Source: Bacteroidaceae bacterium (lineage in GTDB: Bacteria > Bacteroidota > Bacteroidia > Bacteroidales > Bacteroidaceae). Taken from it: a stretch of DNA of 64,000 nucleotides. This document shows, one piece after another, positions 54,775 through 63,218 of this stretch (its first letter is position 1; the number at the start of each line of letters is the position of its first letter). Location: assembly GCA_016292045.1 (NCBI GenBank), contig JAEEZX010000073.1:1-64000 (forward strand), in the 5' to 3' direction. The notes beneath the pieces were generated by a model that searched no databases, was not told the origin of the DNA, and saw nothing but the letters and a program-made list of their open reading frames with translations. A program made the position numbers and the translations under genes.

Positions 54775-55884
54775 GTGATTACACAGGAACAACAGAAGGA
54801 GGTGCGTGACAGGGTAGAGGCTCTGAACCGCTACCTCAATATAGATGAAAAGAGAGTACAACTGGAGGAGGAACAGTTGCGCACGCAAGCACCCGGATTC
54901 TGGGATGACCAGAAGAAGGCTGAGGCTCAGATGAAACTGGTGAAGGGTATCGAGAAGTGGATAAAGGACTATGAGTCCGTTTCTGCTTTGGCAGACGAAC
55001 TTGACCTCGCGGTGGATTTCTATAAGGAGAATCTTATCACGGAAGCAGAGGTTGACGAGAATTATCGCAAGGCACTCTCTGCTATAGAGGCTCTGGAACT
55101 CCGTAATATGCTGCGTCGCGAGGAAGATCAGATGGACGCTGTGCTCAAGATAAATTCCGGAGCGGGAGGCACGGAAGCACAGGACTGGGCTCAGCAGTTG
55201 ATGCGTATGTATATGCGCTGGGCAGAGGAGAATAAATATAAGTGCAGGGTCGCCAACCTTCTTGAGGCCGATGATGCCGGTATCAAGTCATGCACGCTGG
55301 AGATAGAAGGTGCCCAGGCATACGGTTTCCTTAAGAGTGAAACGGGTGTGCACCGTCTGGTGCGTGTGTCGCCGTACAATGCGCAGGGCAAACGTATGAC
55401 ATCTTTTGCTTCCGTATTTGTCACTCCGCTGGTGGATGACAGTATAGAGGTGAATATTGAACCGGCCCGTATTTCTTGGGATACATTCCGTTCCAGTGGT
55501 GCCGGCGGTCAGAATGTAAATAAGGTGGAATCCGGTGTGCGCCTCCGTTATCAGTATAAAGACCCCTATACAGGCGAGGAGGAGGAAATCCTCATTGAGA
55601 ATACTGAGACCCGCGACCAACCCAAGAATAAGGAAAATGCCCTGCGTCTGCTTCGTTCAATGCTGTATGACAAGGAACTGAAGCATCGTATGGCTGAGCA
55701 GGCAAAGGTGGAGGCGGGTAAGATGAAGATAGAATGGGGTTCGCAGATACGAAGTTACGTATTTGACGACCGACGTGTAAAAGATCATCGCACGGGTTAT
55801 CAGACATCTGATGTTGGCGGTGTGATGGATGGCAAGATAGACGCATTCATCAAAGCTTATTTGATGGAGTTCGGCGGAGAGTAA
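54775..55884 (+). CDS. prfB: Peptide chain release factor 2
   Basis: A 369-residue class I release factor recognising UAA and UGA. The GTG at 54775 starts the ITQEQQKEVRDRVEALNRY region. It has the stop-codon recognition segment RVSPYNAQGKRMTSFASV (SPY in place of the usual SPF) and the catalytic Gly244-Gly245-Gln246 loop in GAGGQNVNKVE. The reading frame is continuous: no in-frame UGA with CUU slip site is present near codon 25, so the autoregulatory frameshift known from E. coli is absent. The CYTH gene starts two bases after its stop. Confidence 0.95.
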   Translation: MITQEQQKEVRDRVEALNRYLNIDEKRVQLEEEQLRTQAPGFWDDQKKAEAQMKLVKGIEKWIKDYESVSALADELDLAVDFYKENLITEAEVDENYRKALSAIEALELRNMLRREEDQMDAVLKINSGAGGTEAQDWAQQLMRMYMRWAEENKYKCRVANLLEADDAGIKSCTLEIEGAQAYGFLKSETGVHRLVRVSPYNAQGKRMTSFASVFVTPLVDDSIEVNIEPARISWDTFRSSGAGGQNVNKVESGVRLRYQYKDPYTGEEEEILIENTETRDQPKNKENALRLLRSMLYDKELKHRMAEQAKVEAGKMKIEWGSQIRSYVFDDRRVKDHRTGYQTSDVGGVMDGKIDAFIKAYLMEFGGE

Positions 55885-55885
55885 A

Positions 55886-56386
55886 ATGGCTTATTTGGAG
55901 ATAGAGCGCAAATTCCTTGTGAAGGGCGAGTATAAGAGTCTTGCCTTCGAGGTGACGCGTATCAAGCAGGGATACATCGCTTCCGGAAACGGTCGTACGG
56001 TGCGTGTGCGCATACGTGGCAACAAGGGTTGTCTGACAATAAAAGGTCCCAGCGATTCTAGGGGATTGGGACGTTTCGAATGGGAGAAGGAGATATCCGT
56101 AGAAGAGGCTGAAGCTCTGCTGACTGTTGCTGAACCGGGTATTATATCTAAATCCCGTTACCTTGTCAGGGCCGATGACGGACATGTGTGGGAAGTAGAC
56201 GAATTTTATGGGGAGAATGAGGGACTCACGATGGCGGAGATAGAACTCAAAAGCGAGAATGAACCGTTCAGTCTGCCCCCGTTCATCGGCCGTGAAGTCA
56301 CGGGCGACAGACGATTCTATAACAGTCACATGAGAAAGAATCCATACCGGCTATGGAAGCAAGACATCAATTTGGAAGCCGATTAG
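55886..56386 (+). CDS. CYTH-domain protein (triphosphate tunnel metalloenzyme)
   Basis: A 166-residue protein with the ExExK start LEIERKFLV and strands giving a closed tunnel: TVRVRIRGNKGCLTIKG, FEWEKEI, SRYLVRADDGHVWEVDEFYG and AEIELKSENE. CYTH enzymes bind triphosphate and divalent metal; bacterial single-domain members are usually tripolyphosphatases, some are class IV adenylate cyclases. The start is two bases after prfB, so it is probably co-transcribed. The 3' end overlaps the symporter start by 34 bases. Confidence 0.88.
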   Translation: MAYLEIERKFLVKGEYKSLAFEVTRIKQGYIASGNGRTVRVRIRGNKGCLTIKGPSDSRGLGRFEWEKEISVEEAEALLTVAEPGIISKSRYLVRADDGHVWEVDEFYGENEGLTMAEIELKSENEPFSLPPFIGREVTGDRRFYNSHMRKNPYRLWKQDINLEAD

Positions 56387-57711
56387 GTGTGATTCTGGCA
56401 TCTGTGGGCAGCGCTGTGGGATTGGGCAATGTGTGGCGCTTCCCAATGGAGGCAGGTCGTGGCGGCGGTGCCGCTTTTATTCTTGTATATGTAATTTTTG
56501 TCCTGATATTGGCTCTTCCTGTGATGTGTTCGGAATTCGTTGTGGGAAGAAAGGGACGGGCCAATGCGGCAGACAGTTTCAAGCGTCTGGCTCCCAACGG
56601 TTCCTGGTCCATGGTTGGCTACATGGGAGTGTTGGCCGGTTTTCTTATATTGAGCTTTTATATAGTGGTGGCGGCCTGGACGCTCTACTATACGGTGGAG
56701 AGCCTTCGTGGTACACTTATTGGCGAGCATGATTTCAATCTGTTTTATTCGGATTTCTCCACCGATACATGGCATCCTTTATTGTATGTATTCCTGTTTC
56801 TTGTGGCGAATACGGTTATTGTTGCTGGTGGCGTGCAAAAGGGTATTGAGCGCTGCTCCAAATGGATGATGCCCCTGTTGTTTCTGATAATAGTGACTCT
56901 GGCGTGCTTTTCACTTTCTTTGCCGGGAGCGTCCGAAGGTGTGAGATTCCTGCTATATCCGGATTTCTCAAAGTTGACGATAGGAGTGGTGCTGTCCGCT
57001 ATGGGACAGGCATTTTTCTCGTTGTCTGTGGGAATAGGATGTCTGGCCACTTATGCTTCTTATTTCAAGAGAGATGTGGACTTGATACGTTCCTCTTTTG
57101 TGATTTGCTTGCTGGACACGTGTGTCGCGGTGGTGAGCGGTATCGTCATTTTCCCAGTGGTGTTCAGTATTGGTGCCAGTGTGGATGCGGGGCCGGGGCT
57201 CGTTTTTATCACTTTGCCCCACATATTTAATTTGGTGTTGGGGTCGTCTCCCGTAGCCAATTATCTCTTCTCGGCGCTGTTTTATATTCTCCTGCTGGTG
57301 GCAGCGCTGACGAGTTCTGTTTCCATGCATGAGATGGTGACTGCTTTGGTGCATGAGAAGTTTCGTCTGAAACGTCCACAGGCATCGGTTATTGTGGCTG
57401 TTGCCGTGATGGTGTGTGCAGCGGCGTGCTCGTTGTCCTTCGGGGCGTGGAAGGATGTGACTGTCTTCGGAATGGTTTTTTTCGCATTGTTCGATTTCGT
57501 TACGGCAAAGTTTATGATGCCCATTGGAGGACTGTGCTTCTGCGTATTTGTTTCGTGGGTGATGAAACGCTCTGTCGTAGAGAACGAATTGTGCGGAAGC
57601 AGATCCTCCAGAACGAGACGCGTAATAGTTTCTGTAGTCTACTTTTTCATGCGGGCGGTGGCTCCGCTTTGCCTATTGGGCGTATTCTTTTACGAACTGT
57701 TCGGCCGTTAA
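56353..57711 (+). CDS. Sodium-dependent neurotransmitter-symporter family transporter
   Basis: A 452-residue inner-membrane protein of the SNF/NSS family with about 11-12 helices. The N-terminal motif SRLGVILASVGSAVGLGNV followed by WRFP is the LeuT-type sodium and substrate site, and AMGQAFFSLSVGIGCLATY is the helix 6 region. It would import an amino acid with sodium. The start lies inside the CYTH gene (34-base overlap) in another frame; no later start fits because the motif begins at residue 9. Confidence 0.9.
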   Translation: MEARHQFGSRLGVILASVGSAVGLGNVWRFPMEAGRGGGAAFILVYVIFVLILALPVMCSEFVVGRKGRANAADSFKRLAPNGSWSMVGYMGVLAGFLILSFYIVVAAWTLYYTVESLRGTLIGEHDFNLFYSDFSTDTWHPLLYVFLFLVANTVIVAGGVQKGIERCSKWMMPLLFLIIVTLACFSLSLPGASEGVRFLLYPDFSKLTIGVVLSAMGQAFFSLSVGIGCLATYASYFKRDVDLIRSSFVICLLDTCVAVVSGIVIFPVVFSIGASVDAGPGLVFITLPHIFNLVLGSSPVANYLFSALFYILLLVAALTSSVSMHEMVTALVHEKFRLKRPQASVIVAVAVMVCAAACSLSFGAWKDVTVFGMVFFALFDFVTAKFMMPIGGLCFCVFVSWVMKRSVVENELCGSRSSRTRRVIVSVVYFFMRAVAPLCLLGVFFYELFGR

Positions 57712-57725
57712 CGCCTCGCCGGGCT

Positions 57726-58589
57726 TTATTTCACGTTGTCGCGTATAAAGTCGGCGCACTGTTCCATAAGCCATTTTGGCGTGGATGTGGCTCCGCAGAT
57801 TCCTACGCTTTCCTTGCCCTCAAACCATCTGAGGTCTATTTCCTGAGCGCTGTCCACCAAATAGCTCGACGGATTGATGCGCTTGCATTCTGAGAAAAGT
57901 ACGCGTCCGTTGCTCGATTTCCGTCCGGACACAAACAAGATGACATCGTGACGTGCGGCAAACTGCTGGATGTGCGGCATGCGGTTTGCCACTTGTCGGC
58001 AGATGGTGTCGGCAAATGTGAATGTCGCATCCGGGGAAATGTGCGACTTGATGTATTCTACAATCTGCAGGAATGTGGCCAGCGACTTCGTTGTCTGGCT
58101 GTAGAGTGAGACGTCTCGGGTGAAGTCCAGATGCATGGCGTCCTCCATGCTCTCGATGACGATGGCTGTGCCCTCGGTCTGTCCTACGAGTCCAAGTACT
58201 TCCGCATGTCCCGGTTTGCCGAAGATGACGATTTGTTTATTACAGGGAGACGATGTCTCGTATTCTTCACGGATGCGCTTCTGCAGATTGAGCACCACGG
58301 GGCAGGAGGCATCTATCAGCGTGATGTCGTTCTCCCGTGCTTTCTGGTATGTTGATGGTGGTTCGCCGTGAGCGCGGAGCAGCACCTTGACATTGTGCAA
58401 CTGTTCGAAGGCTTCGTGGTCGATGGTCTTCAGGCCCAGATGCTCCAGACGGGAACATTCCTTGCCGTTGTGCACGATGTCACCGAGGCAGTAGAGCACC
58501 TCGCCGTTTTTCAGCTCCTCTTCGGCTTTCGTGATGGCCCGTGTCACCCCGTGACAGAATCCGCTGCCTTCGTCGATCTCAATCTTCAT
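57726..58589 (-). CDS. ispH: 4-hydroxy-3-methylbut-2-enyl diphosphate reductase
   Basis: A 287-residue iron-sulfur enzyme (LytB), the last step of the MEP pathway, giving IPP and DMAPP. It has the first cluster cysteine in GFCHGVTRAI (canonical GFCAGV, with His in place of Ala), GDIVHNGKE, a second cysteine in DASCPVV, the third in ADTICRQVANR and the substrate block SGRKSSNGRVL. It follows cmk by three bases in the minus-strand group porQ-cmk-ispH. It supplies isoprenoids for undecaprenyl phosphate and menaquinone. Confidence 0.95.
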   Translation of the reverse strand: MKIEIDEGSGFCHGVTRAITKAEEELKNGEVLYCLGDIVHNGKECSRLEHLGLKTIDHEAFEQLHNVKVLLRAHGEPPSTYQKARENDITLIDASCPVVLNLQKRIREEYETSSPCNKQIVIFGKPGHAEVLGLVGQTEGTAIVIESMEDAMHLDFTRDVSLYSQTTKSLATFLQIVEYIKSHISPDATFTFADTICRQVANRMPHIQQFAARHDVILFVSGRKSSNGRVLFSECKRINPSSYLVDSAQEIDLRWFEGKESVGICGATSTPKWLMEQCADFIRDNVK

Positions 58590-58592
58590 TCC

Positions 58593-59285
58593 TTACTCGA
58601 GCGTTGCCACGGCCAGAGCACCGTGCAGCCAGGCCATCTGTTCTTCGCGTGTCATGTGGCTGTTGTCCAGCACGACGGCATCTTCGGCCTGTCGCAGGGG
58701 ACTTATCTCGCGTGTGGAGTCGATGCGGTCGCGCTCCTTCACGTTGTGTAGTACATCCTCGAAACTGACCTTTTGGCCCTTGCTGATGAGTTCGTCGTAG
58801 CGGCGTTGGGCACGCACTTCGGGATCTGCGGTGACAAACACCTTCAGTTCAGCGTCGGGGAACACCACGGTGCCGATATCGCGTCCGTCCAGTATCACAC
58901 CCTTGGCTTCTCCCATCAGTCTCTGCAGGTCCACCATTGCTTGGCGCACGAAACCGAGAGTGGCTATCGGACTCACGTTGGACGATACCTCGAGGGTACG
59001 TATCTCATCCTCCACACATTCGCCGTTGAGATAGGTCTCAAGGCGCTGCTTCTCAGTGTTGTACACGAACATTATCATAATATTGACGATGTCTGCCTCG
59101 AGAGCTTTTTTGTCGATGTTTCCGTCTGCGGCGATGTATCCTTTACGCATGGCGTAGAGCGTCACAGCCCTGTACATGGCACCTGTGTCGATGTAAACGT
59201 AACCGATTTCGCGTGCCAGTTGTTTTGCCATAGTACTCTTGCCGCAGGAGGAGAACCCGTCCATGGCTATTGTTATTTTTTTCAT
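58593..59285 (-). CDS. cmk: Cytidylate kinase
   Basis: A 230-residue P-loop kinase that phosphorylates CMP and dCMP. It has [18 protein letters not shown] (P-loop), [34 protein letters not shown] and the lid region [19 protein letters not shown]. Genes porQ, cmk and ispH lie in this order on one strand, as in other Bacteroidales. Confidence 0.95.
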   Translation of the reverse strand: MKKITIAMDGFSSCGKSTMAKQLAREIGYVYIDTGAMYRAVTLYAMRKGYIAADGNIDKKALEADIVNIMIMFVYNTEKQRLETYLNGECVEDEIRTLEVSSNVSPIATLGFVRQAMVDLQRLMGEAKGVILDGRDIGTVVFPDAELKVFVTADPEVRAQRRYDELISKGQKVSFEDVLHNVKERDRIDSTREISPLRQAEDAVVLDNSHMTREEQMAWLHGALAVATLE

Positions 59286-59304
59286 ATCAGATGTGTATGT
59301 GCTG

Positions 59305-60300
59305 TTATTGTTTGTTGAAATTATACGATAGCGATACGCAGATGGAATTTGTGCTCACATGCTGTTTCGACCATGCAAGTCCTACCTTGAAACGTTTGAT
59401 GTCGACACCGGCTCCCAACGACAGACCGGCGGCGTGCGAAGAACCTCCGGCCTTCATTTCGTATGCCCTGCGGAAATTGTATCCGAGGGCCAACCAGATA
59501 TATTTTGTCGGGAATACGTCCAAACCCAGTGCGAAGTGATTCATGAAGATGGTGAATCCGCCCACTTCCTCTCCTGTGGAGTTGAAGTAGTAGTCGTGCG
59601 CCCAGTGGTTGATGTCAAACATTGTCACGGTGATTCTTGCCGGCAGACGTCCCAGTCCCTTGGAGAATCCCAGTTTGAGATTTATGGGGAGCCTCTCGTG
59701 CGTTTCGCCGAAAGCCTTCACCTGTGCTCCCAGATTGGTCACCGCCGCCGATATTGAGAAGTCGCGCTCCTCGTCGTAGTAGTTGGCCGCGAGGTCCACG
59801 CAGAGACCAACGGAGGAGAACGAACCGTATTTGGAGTAGAGGAACTTACCCATTACGCCTCCCACCCAGCGGTCGGAGAGCGCGTAGCTGTAGCCGCCAG
59901 TGATATTGAGGTCGAGGGGCGACATCGTGCCCATCACTTCTCCCCATTCGTTTGTCTCCTTCACGCTGCCGTAGGATACGAACTGTGTGCCCACGCCCCA
60001 GCTGCCTCTTGTCCCTTGCGCCTGCACGTAGGCGGCGCTTCCCGTGTGTGTACCTCTCATATAATTCATATAGTTGAGGTTTAGAGTGTGCGAGGAGGTG
60101 TTGGACAATGCCACGGGGTTAGTGAATATCATCGAGGCGTCATCCTCCACAGTGGAGATATTCTGTCCGCCGAGTGCCGTGGTGTGTGCGGATGAAGAGA
60201 GACTGAGGAAATTGAACACACTGCTACTTTCCTGAGCCAGAAGCCCGGAAAACGTGAAAATCATAAACCATAAGAGAATAAAAAGCCGTTTATGACTCAT
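59305..60300 (-). CDS. porQ: Type IX secretion system protein PorQ
   Basis: A 331-residue outer-membrane protein with signal peptide. The ATG at 60300 opens the signal peptide ([18 protein letters not shown]); upstream codons run into the promoter area. PorQ-type blocks are [29 protein letters not shown] and [20 protein letters not shown]; the C-terminal strands end [11 protein letters not shown]. In Porphyromonas gingivalis PorQ is needed for type IX secretion and works with PorU-PorV-PorZ at the surface. This supports reading the C-terminal tails of the CotH-like, GH31 and PCMD proteins as type IX signals. A divergent promoter region separates it from tonB. Confidence 0.9.
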   Translation of the reverse strand: MSHKRLFILLWFMIFTFSGLLAQESSSVFNFLSLSSSAHTTALGGQNISTVEDDASMIFTNPVALSNTSSHTLNLNYMNYMRGTHTGSAAYVQAQGTRGSWGVGTQFVSYGSVKETNEWGEVMGTMSPLDLNITGGYSYALSDRWVGGVMGKFLYSKYGSFSSVGLCVDLAANYYDEERDFSISAAVTNLGAQVKAFGETHERLPINLKLGFSKGLGRLPARITVTMFDINHWAHDYYFNSTGEEVGGFTIFMNHFALGLDVFPTKYIWLALGYNFRRAYEMKAGGSSHAAGLSLGAGVDIKRFKVGLAWSKQHVSTNSICVSLSYNFNKQ

Positions 60301-60319
60301 TGGTGTCCTATTTCGATGC

Positions 60320-60327
60320 CAAAGGTA
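60320..60327 (-). promoter_or_regulatory. -7 element for porQ-cmk-ispH
   Basis: TACCTTTG on minus, 19 bases before the porQ start. Confidence 0.6.
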
Positions 60328-60423
60328 CTCTATTTTACTCCAATAACCGCCGTTGATGAAGAAAAATTGCCCCAACATGAAAAAAAAAGTCCTTATATGC
60401 GCCATTGAATCATAAAAAAGCAC

Positions 60424-60431
60424 TATATTTG
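60424..60431 (+). promoter_or_regulatory. -7 element for tonB
   Basis: TATATTTG, 36 bases before the tonB ATG. A TTG at 60405-60407 is only 16 bases away, so the -33 site is uncertain. Confidence 0.55.
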
Positions 60432-60467
60432 CCCTCGTGGATTGAAAAAAATGAAAAAAAACATACC

Positions 60468-61187
60468 ATGGAAGCAGTTCAAGTAAACGAAAACTTAGAC
60501 TTGAGAGGGCAGAAGTCAACAGGCATCCTTATCGGTTATGTCCTGACACTTGCTCTTATGTTTTGTGCCTTTGAGTTGACACAGCGCGATCCTGAGAAGG
60601 TGATTGAAGAGGAGAAAATTTATGAGATGGCTTTTGAGGAGGACATGATTCCCATCACTCAGCAGCAGGAAGTAGTGGCTCCTCCTCCAGCAGCAGCTCC
60701 TAAGGTGGCTGAAATCATCAACATCGTTGACAACGAGTCAGAGCTCCCCGAAGAGGAGGTTGAAACCAGTGAGGAGGTCAACCAGGCCATCACCACTGTT
60801 GTCGGCACGGGTTCTCCCTCTGCTGTTGCCACAGGTCCCGTAGGTCCCATTGTGGAGGCTGTGGACGACGACCGCATCTTCGACGTCGTTGAGGAGAACG
60901 CCCAGTTCCCCGGCGGTGACGAGGCTTGTATGAAGTGGCTCCGCGACCACATCAAGTATCCCAGCATCTGTCAGGAGCAGGGTGTGCAGGGTCGTGTCAT
61001 CGTGAGCTTCGTGGTGAACCGTGACGGTTCTATCGTGGATGCCAAGGTGATGCGCTCTCCCGACCAGCATCTCTCCGACGAGGCTCTTCGCGTGGTGAAC
61101 GCCATGCCTAAGTGGAAACCCGCCCGCCAGGGCAACAGGACAGTGCGTTCGCGCTTCAACCTGCCTGTAATGTTCCGTCTTGGATAA
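60468..61187 (+). CDS. tonB: Energy transducer TonB
   Basis: A 239-residue protein. The ATG at 60468 gives a short cytoplasmic start and one transmembrane anchor (about 22-38, GILIGYVLTLALMFCAFEL). A flexible periplasmic region rich in Pro, Ala and Glu (APPPAAAPK) leads to a C-terminal TonB domain (about 145-239; FPGGDEACMKWLRDHIKYP, GRVIVSFVVNRDGSI, KWKPARQGNRTVRS). It couples the proton motive force, via ExbB/ExbD, to TonB-dependent outer-membrane receptors. An exbB-like gene begins at 63219. The polyprenyl synthase gene follows after six bases. Confidence 0.92.
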   Translation: MEAVQVNENLDLRGQKSTGILIGYVLTLALMFCAFELTQRDPEKVIEEEKIYEMAFEEDMIPITQQQEVVAPPPAAAPKVAEIINIVDNESELPEEEVETSEEVNQAITTVVGTGSPSAVATGPVGPIVEAVDDDRIFDVVEENAQFPGGDEACMKWLRDHIKYPSICQEQGVQGRVIVSFVVNRDGSIVDAKVMRSPDQHLSDEALRVVNAMPKWKPARQGNRTVRSRFNLPVMFRLG

Positions 61188-61193
61188 CGAGAT

Positions 61194-62177
61194 ATGTATA
61201 AAAGTCATGAAATAATCGAGAAGGTGAACCAGGCTTTGGTTCACCTTTCTTTTGATAGGCAGCCGACGGGTCTCTACGACCCCATCCGCTATGTCCTCTC
61301 CCTTGGCGGCAAGCGCATACGTCCCGTGCTGATGCTCATGTCCTATAATCTATATAAAAAGGATATAGAGACGTGCATGCCGGCGGCGCTGGGTCTGGAG
61401 GTGTACCATAACTACACGCTTCTCCACGACGATCTGATGGACAGAGCGGAGGTGCGCCGCGGCAAGCCCTGTGTGCACAAGAAGTGGGATGACAATACCG
61501 CCATCCTTTCCGGCGACTCCATGCTCGTGCTGGCTTTCCAGATGATGCAGCAGTGTGACGCCTCTGTGCTCGCGCCCCTGCTCTCCTCTTTCACGGAGAC
61601 GGCTCTTGAGATAGGCGAGGGGCAGCAGATGGATATGGAGTTCGAGTCGCGCCTCGATGTCACTGAGGACGAGTATATAGAGATGATACGCCTGAAGACC
61701 AGCGTGCTTCTTGCGTGCGCCACATCGCTCGGCGCCCTGCAAGCCGGTGCGAAGGAGGGCGATGTCAAGACGCTCTATTCCTTCGGCGAGAAGCTCGGCC
61801 TGGCATTCCAGTTGCAGGACGACCTGTTGGATGTCTACGGCGACTTTGCCACTTTCGGCAAGCGCATCGGCGGCGATATCCTTGAGAACAAGAAGACCTT
61901 CCTTCTCATCAACGCTTTTCAGATGGCAGGCGACGAGCAGCGGGCCGAATTGCTGCGTTGGCTTGAGACTTCGCCCTCCACAGCCGAGGGGGAGCAGGAG
62001 AAGATAGAGGCTGTCACCCGCCTCTACGACGAAATTGGCGTAAGACCTCTTGCGGAGCACCGTATCAACGAGTTCTTCCACGAGGCACGTATGGCGCTGG
62101 AGTCTCTCGTGCTGCCGCTGGAGAGGAAGCAGCCTCTCTGGGAGTTTGCCATGTCGCTGATGCAGCGTCAGTCATGA
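61194..62177 (+). CDS. Polyprenyl diphosphate synthase
   Basis: A 327-residue all-helical trans-prenyltransferase. The first Asp-rich motif is Asp79-Asp80-Leu-Met-Asp83 in LLHDDLMDRAEVRRG; the second is Asp209-Asp210-Leu-Leu-Asp213 in FQLQDDLLDVYGD. It extends an allylic diphosphate with IPP, probably for the menaquinone side chain. Chain length cannot be fixed from the sequence, so no symbol is given (ispB-like). It overlaps tatD by four bases (ATGA). Confidence 0.88.
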   Translation: MYKSHEIIEKVNQALVHLSFDRQPTGLYDPIRYVLSLGGKRIRPVLMLMSYNLYKKDIETCMPAALGLEVYHNYTLLHDDLMDRAEVRRGKPCVHKKWDDNTAILSGDSMLVLAFQMMQQCDASVLAPLLSSFTETALEIGEGQQMDMEFESRLDVTEDEYIEMIRLKTSVLLACATSLGALQAGAKEGDVKTLYSFGEKLGLAFQLQDDLLDVYGDFATFGKRIGGDILENKKTFLLINAFQMAGDEQRAELLRWLETSPSTAEGEQEKIEAVTRLYDEIGVRPLAEHRINEFFHEARMALESLVLPLERKQPLWEFAMSLMQRQS

Positions 62178-62935
62178 CCGACACTCATTCCCATCTCTAC
62201 GAATCGGAATTCGACGCCGACCGCGAAGATGTGCTCCTCAGAGCGCAGGCGGCAGGTGTCGCGCGCATGTTCCTTCCTAATATCAATGAGGAGAGCATTT
62301 CCCGTATGATGGCTCTTGTGGAGCGCTATCCCGGCTACTGTTTTCCTATGATGGGTCTCCATCCCGAGGATGTGAAGGCTGACTGGGAGGAGGTGCTCGG
62401 GCGTATGGAGCCGCAGCTTGACGGTATGTCGGCAGTGGGCGAGGTGGGTTTGGACTTCTATTGGGACGCCACCTTCCGCAAGGAGCAGATGCAGGCCTTT
62501 GAACATCAGGCGGAGTGGGCGAGGGAGCGCTCTCTTCCCCTTGTCATCCACCAGCGAAAGGCGGAGAGCGAGGTGTTCGAGGTGCTGTCGCGCTTTCCCA
62601 AGGATTCGCTCAGCGGCATCTTCCATTGCTTCTCGGGCAGTGTGGAGACGGCGCGTCGCGTGCTTGCCTGCGGACATTTCTATTTCGGTATCGGCGGGGT
62701 GGTGACGTTCAAGAATGCGAAACTTGGGGCCGTGCTCCGCGAGGCTGTGCCCCTGAGCCGTGTGGTGCTCGAGACCGACTGTCCCTACCTCTCTCCGGTG
62801 CCTCACAGAGGGGAGCGCAACGAGAGTTCCTACCTCACTTTTGTGCGCGACAAACTGAGTGATATTTACGAGGTGAGTCCGGAGGAGGTTGAGAGGGTTA
62901 CGGATGACAATGTTTTAAGGCTTTTTTGCATGTAA
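62174..62935 (+). CDS. tatD: TatD family metal-dependent hydrolase (DNase)
   Basis: A 253-residue TIM-barrel enzyme. Metal ligands are THSHLYESEF (residues 2-11), GLHPEDVK, GEVGLDFYW, IHQR, FHCFSG and ETDCPYLSPVPHRGERNESS. TatD proteins are 3'-5' exonucleases with a role in DNA repair and quality control. It is coupled to the polyprenyl synthase gene (four-base overlap). No effect on Tat transport is implied. Several TatD-like paralogues exist in bacteria, so YcfH or YjjV-type naming is possible. Confidence 0.88.
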   Translation: MTDTHSHLYESEFDADREDVLLRAQAAGVARMFLPNINEESISRMMALVERYPGYCFPMMGLHPEDVKADWEEVLGRMEPQLDGMSAVGEVGLDFYWDATFRKEQMQAFEHQAEWARERSLPLVIHQRKAESEVFEVLSRFPKDSLSGIFHCFSGSVETARRVLACGHFYFGIGGVVTFKNAKLGAVLREAVPLSRVVLETDCPYLSPVPHRGERNESSYLTFVRDKLSDIYEVSPEEVERVTDDNVLRLFCM

Positions 62936-62957
62936 TGCCCCCGGAAAGGGCATTTTA
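62935..62957 (+). terminator. Weak terminator after tatD
   Basis: ATGCCC (62935-62940) pairs with GGGCAT (62948-62953), seven-base loop, then TTTT (62953-62956). Short stem, so the call is modest. Confidence 0.45.
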
Positions 62958-63023
62958 AGAGAAAAAAAGACGCAACTTCCGCTTTTTTTGCGATAAAGAT
63001 GATGTTTATTAAGAAAAAAAAGG

Positions 63024-63031
63024 TATTTTTG
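63024..63031 (+). promoter_or_regulatory. -7 element for tRNA-Ser
   Basis: TATTTTTG, 28 bases before the tRNA start. Confidence 0.45.
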
Positions 63032-63059
63032 TAGCCGAATTTGTGTGCAGTGGCACAAT

Positions 63060-63147
63060 GGAGAGATGCTCGAGTGGCTTAAGAGGCACGCCTGGAAAGC
63101 GTGTATACGTCAAAAGCGTATCGGGGGTTCGAATCCCCCTCTCTCCG
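63060..63147 (+). tRNA. tRNA-Ser (GGA)
   Basis: Class II tRNA of 88 bases. Acceptor GGAGAGA/TCTCTCC, anticodon stem CACGC/GCGTG with loop CTGGAAA (anticodon GGA), a long variable arm (about 63104-63122), T arm GGGGG-TTCGAAT-CCCCC and discriminator G. CCA is not encoded. Confidence 0.96.
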
Positions 63148-63218
63148 CAGAAGAATAATAAAACTGATTAAATAAATACTAAGAAAAACCAATAATTAAC
63201 CTAAAAATTTTAAAAGCG

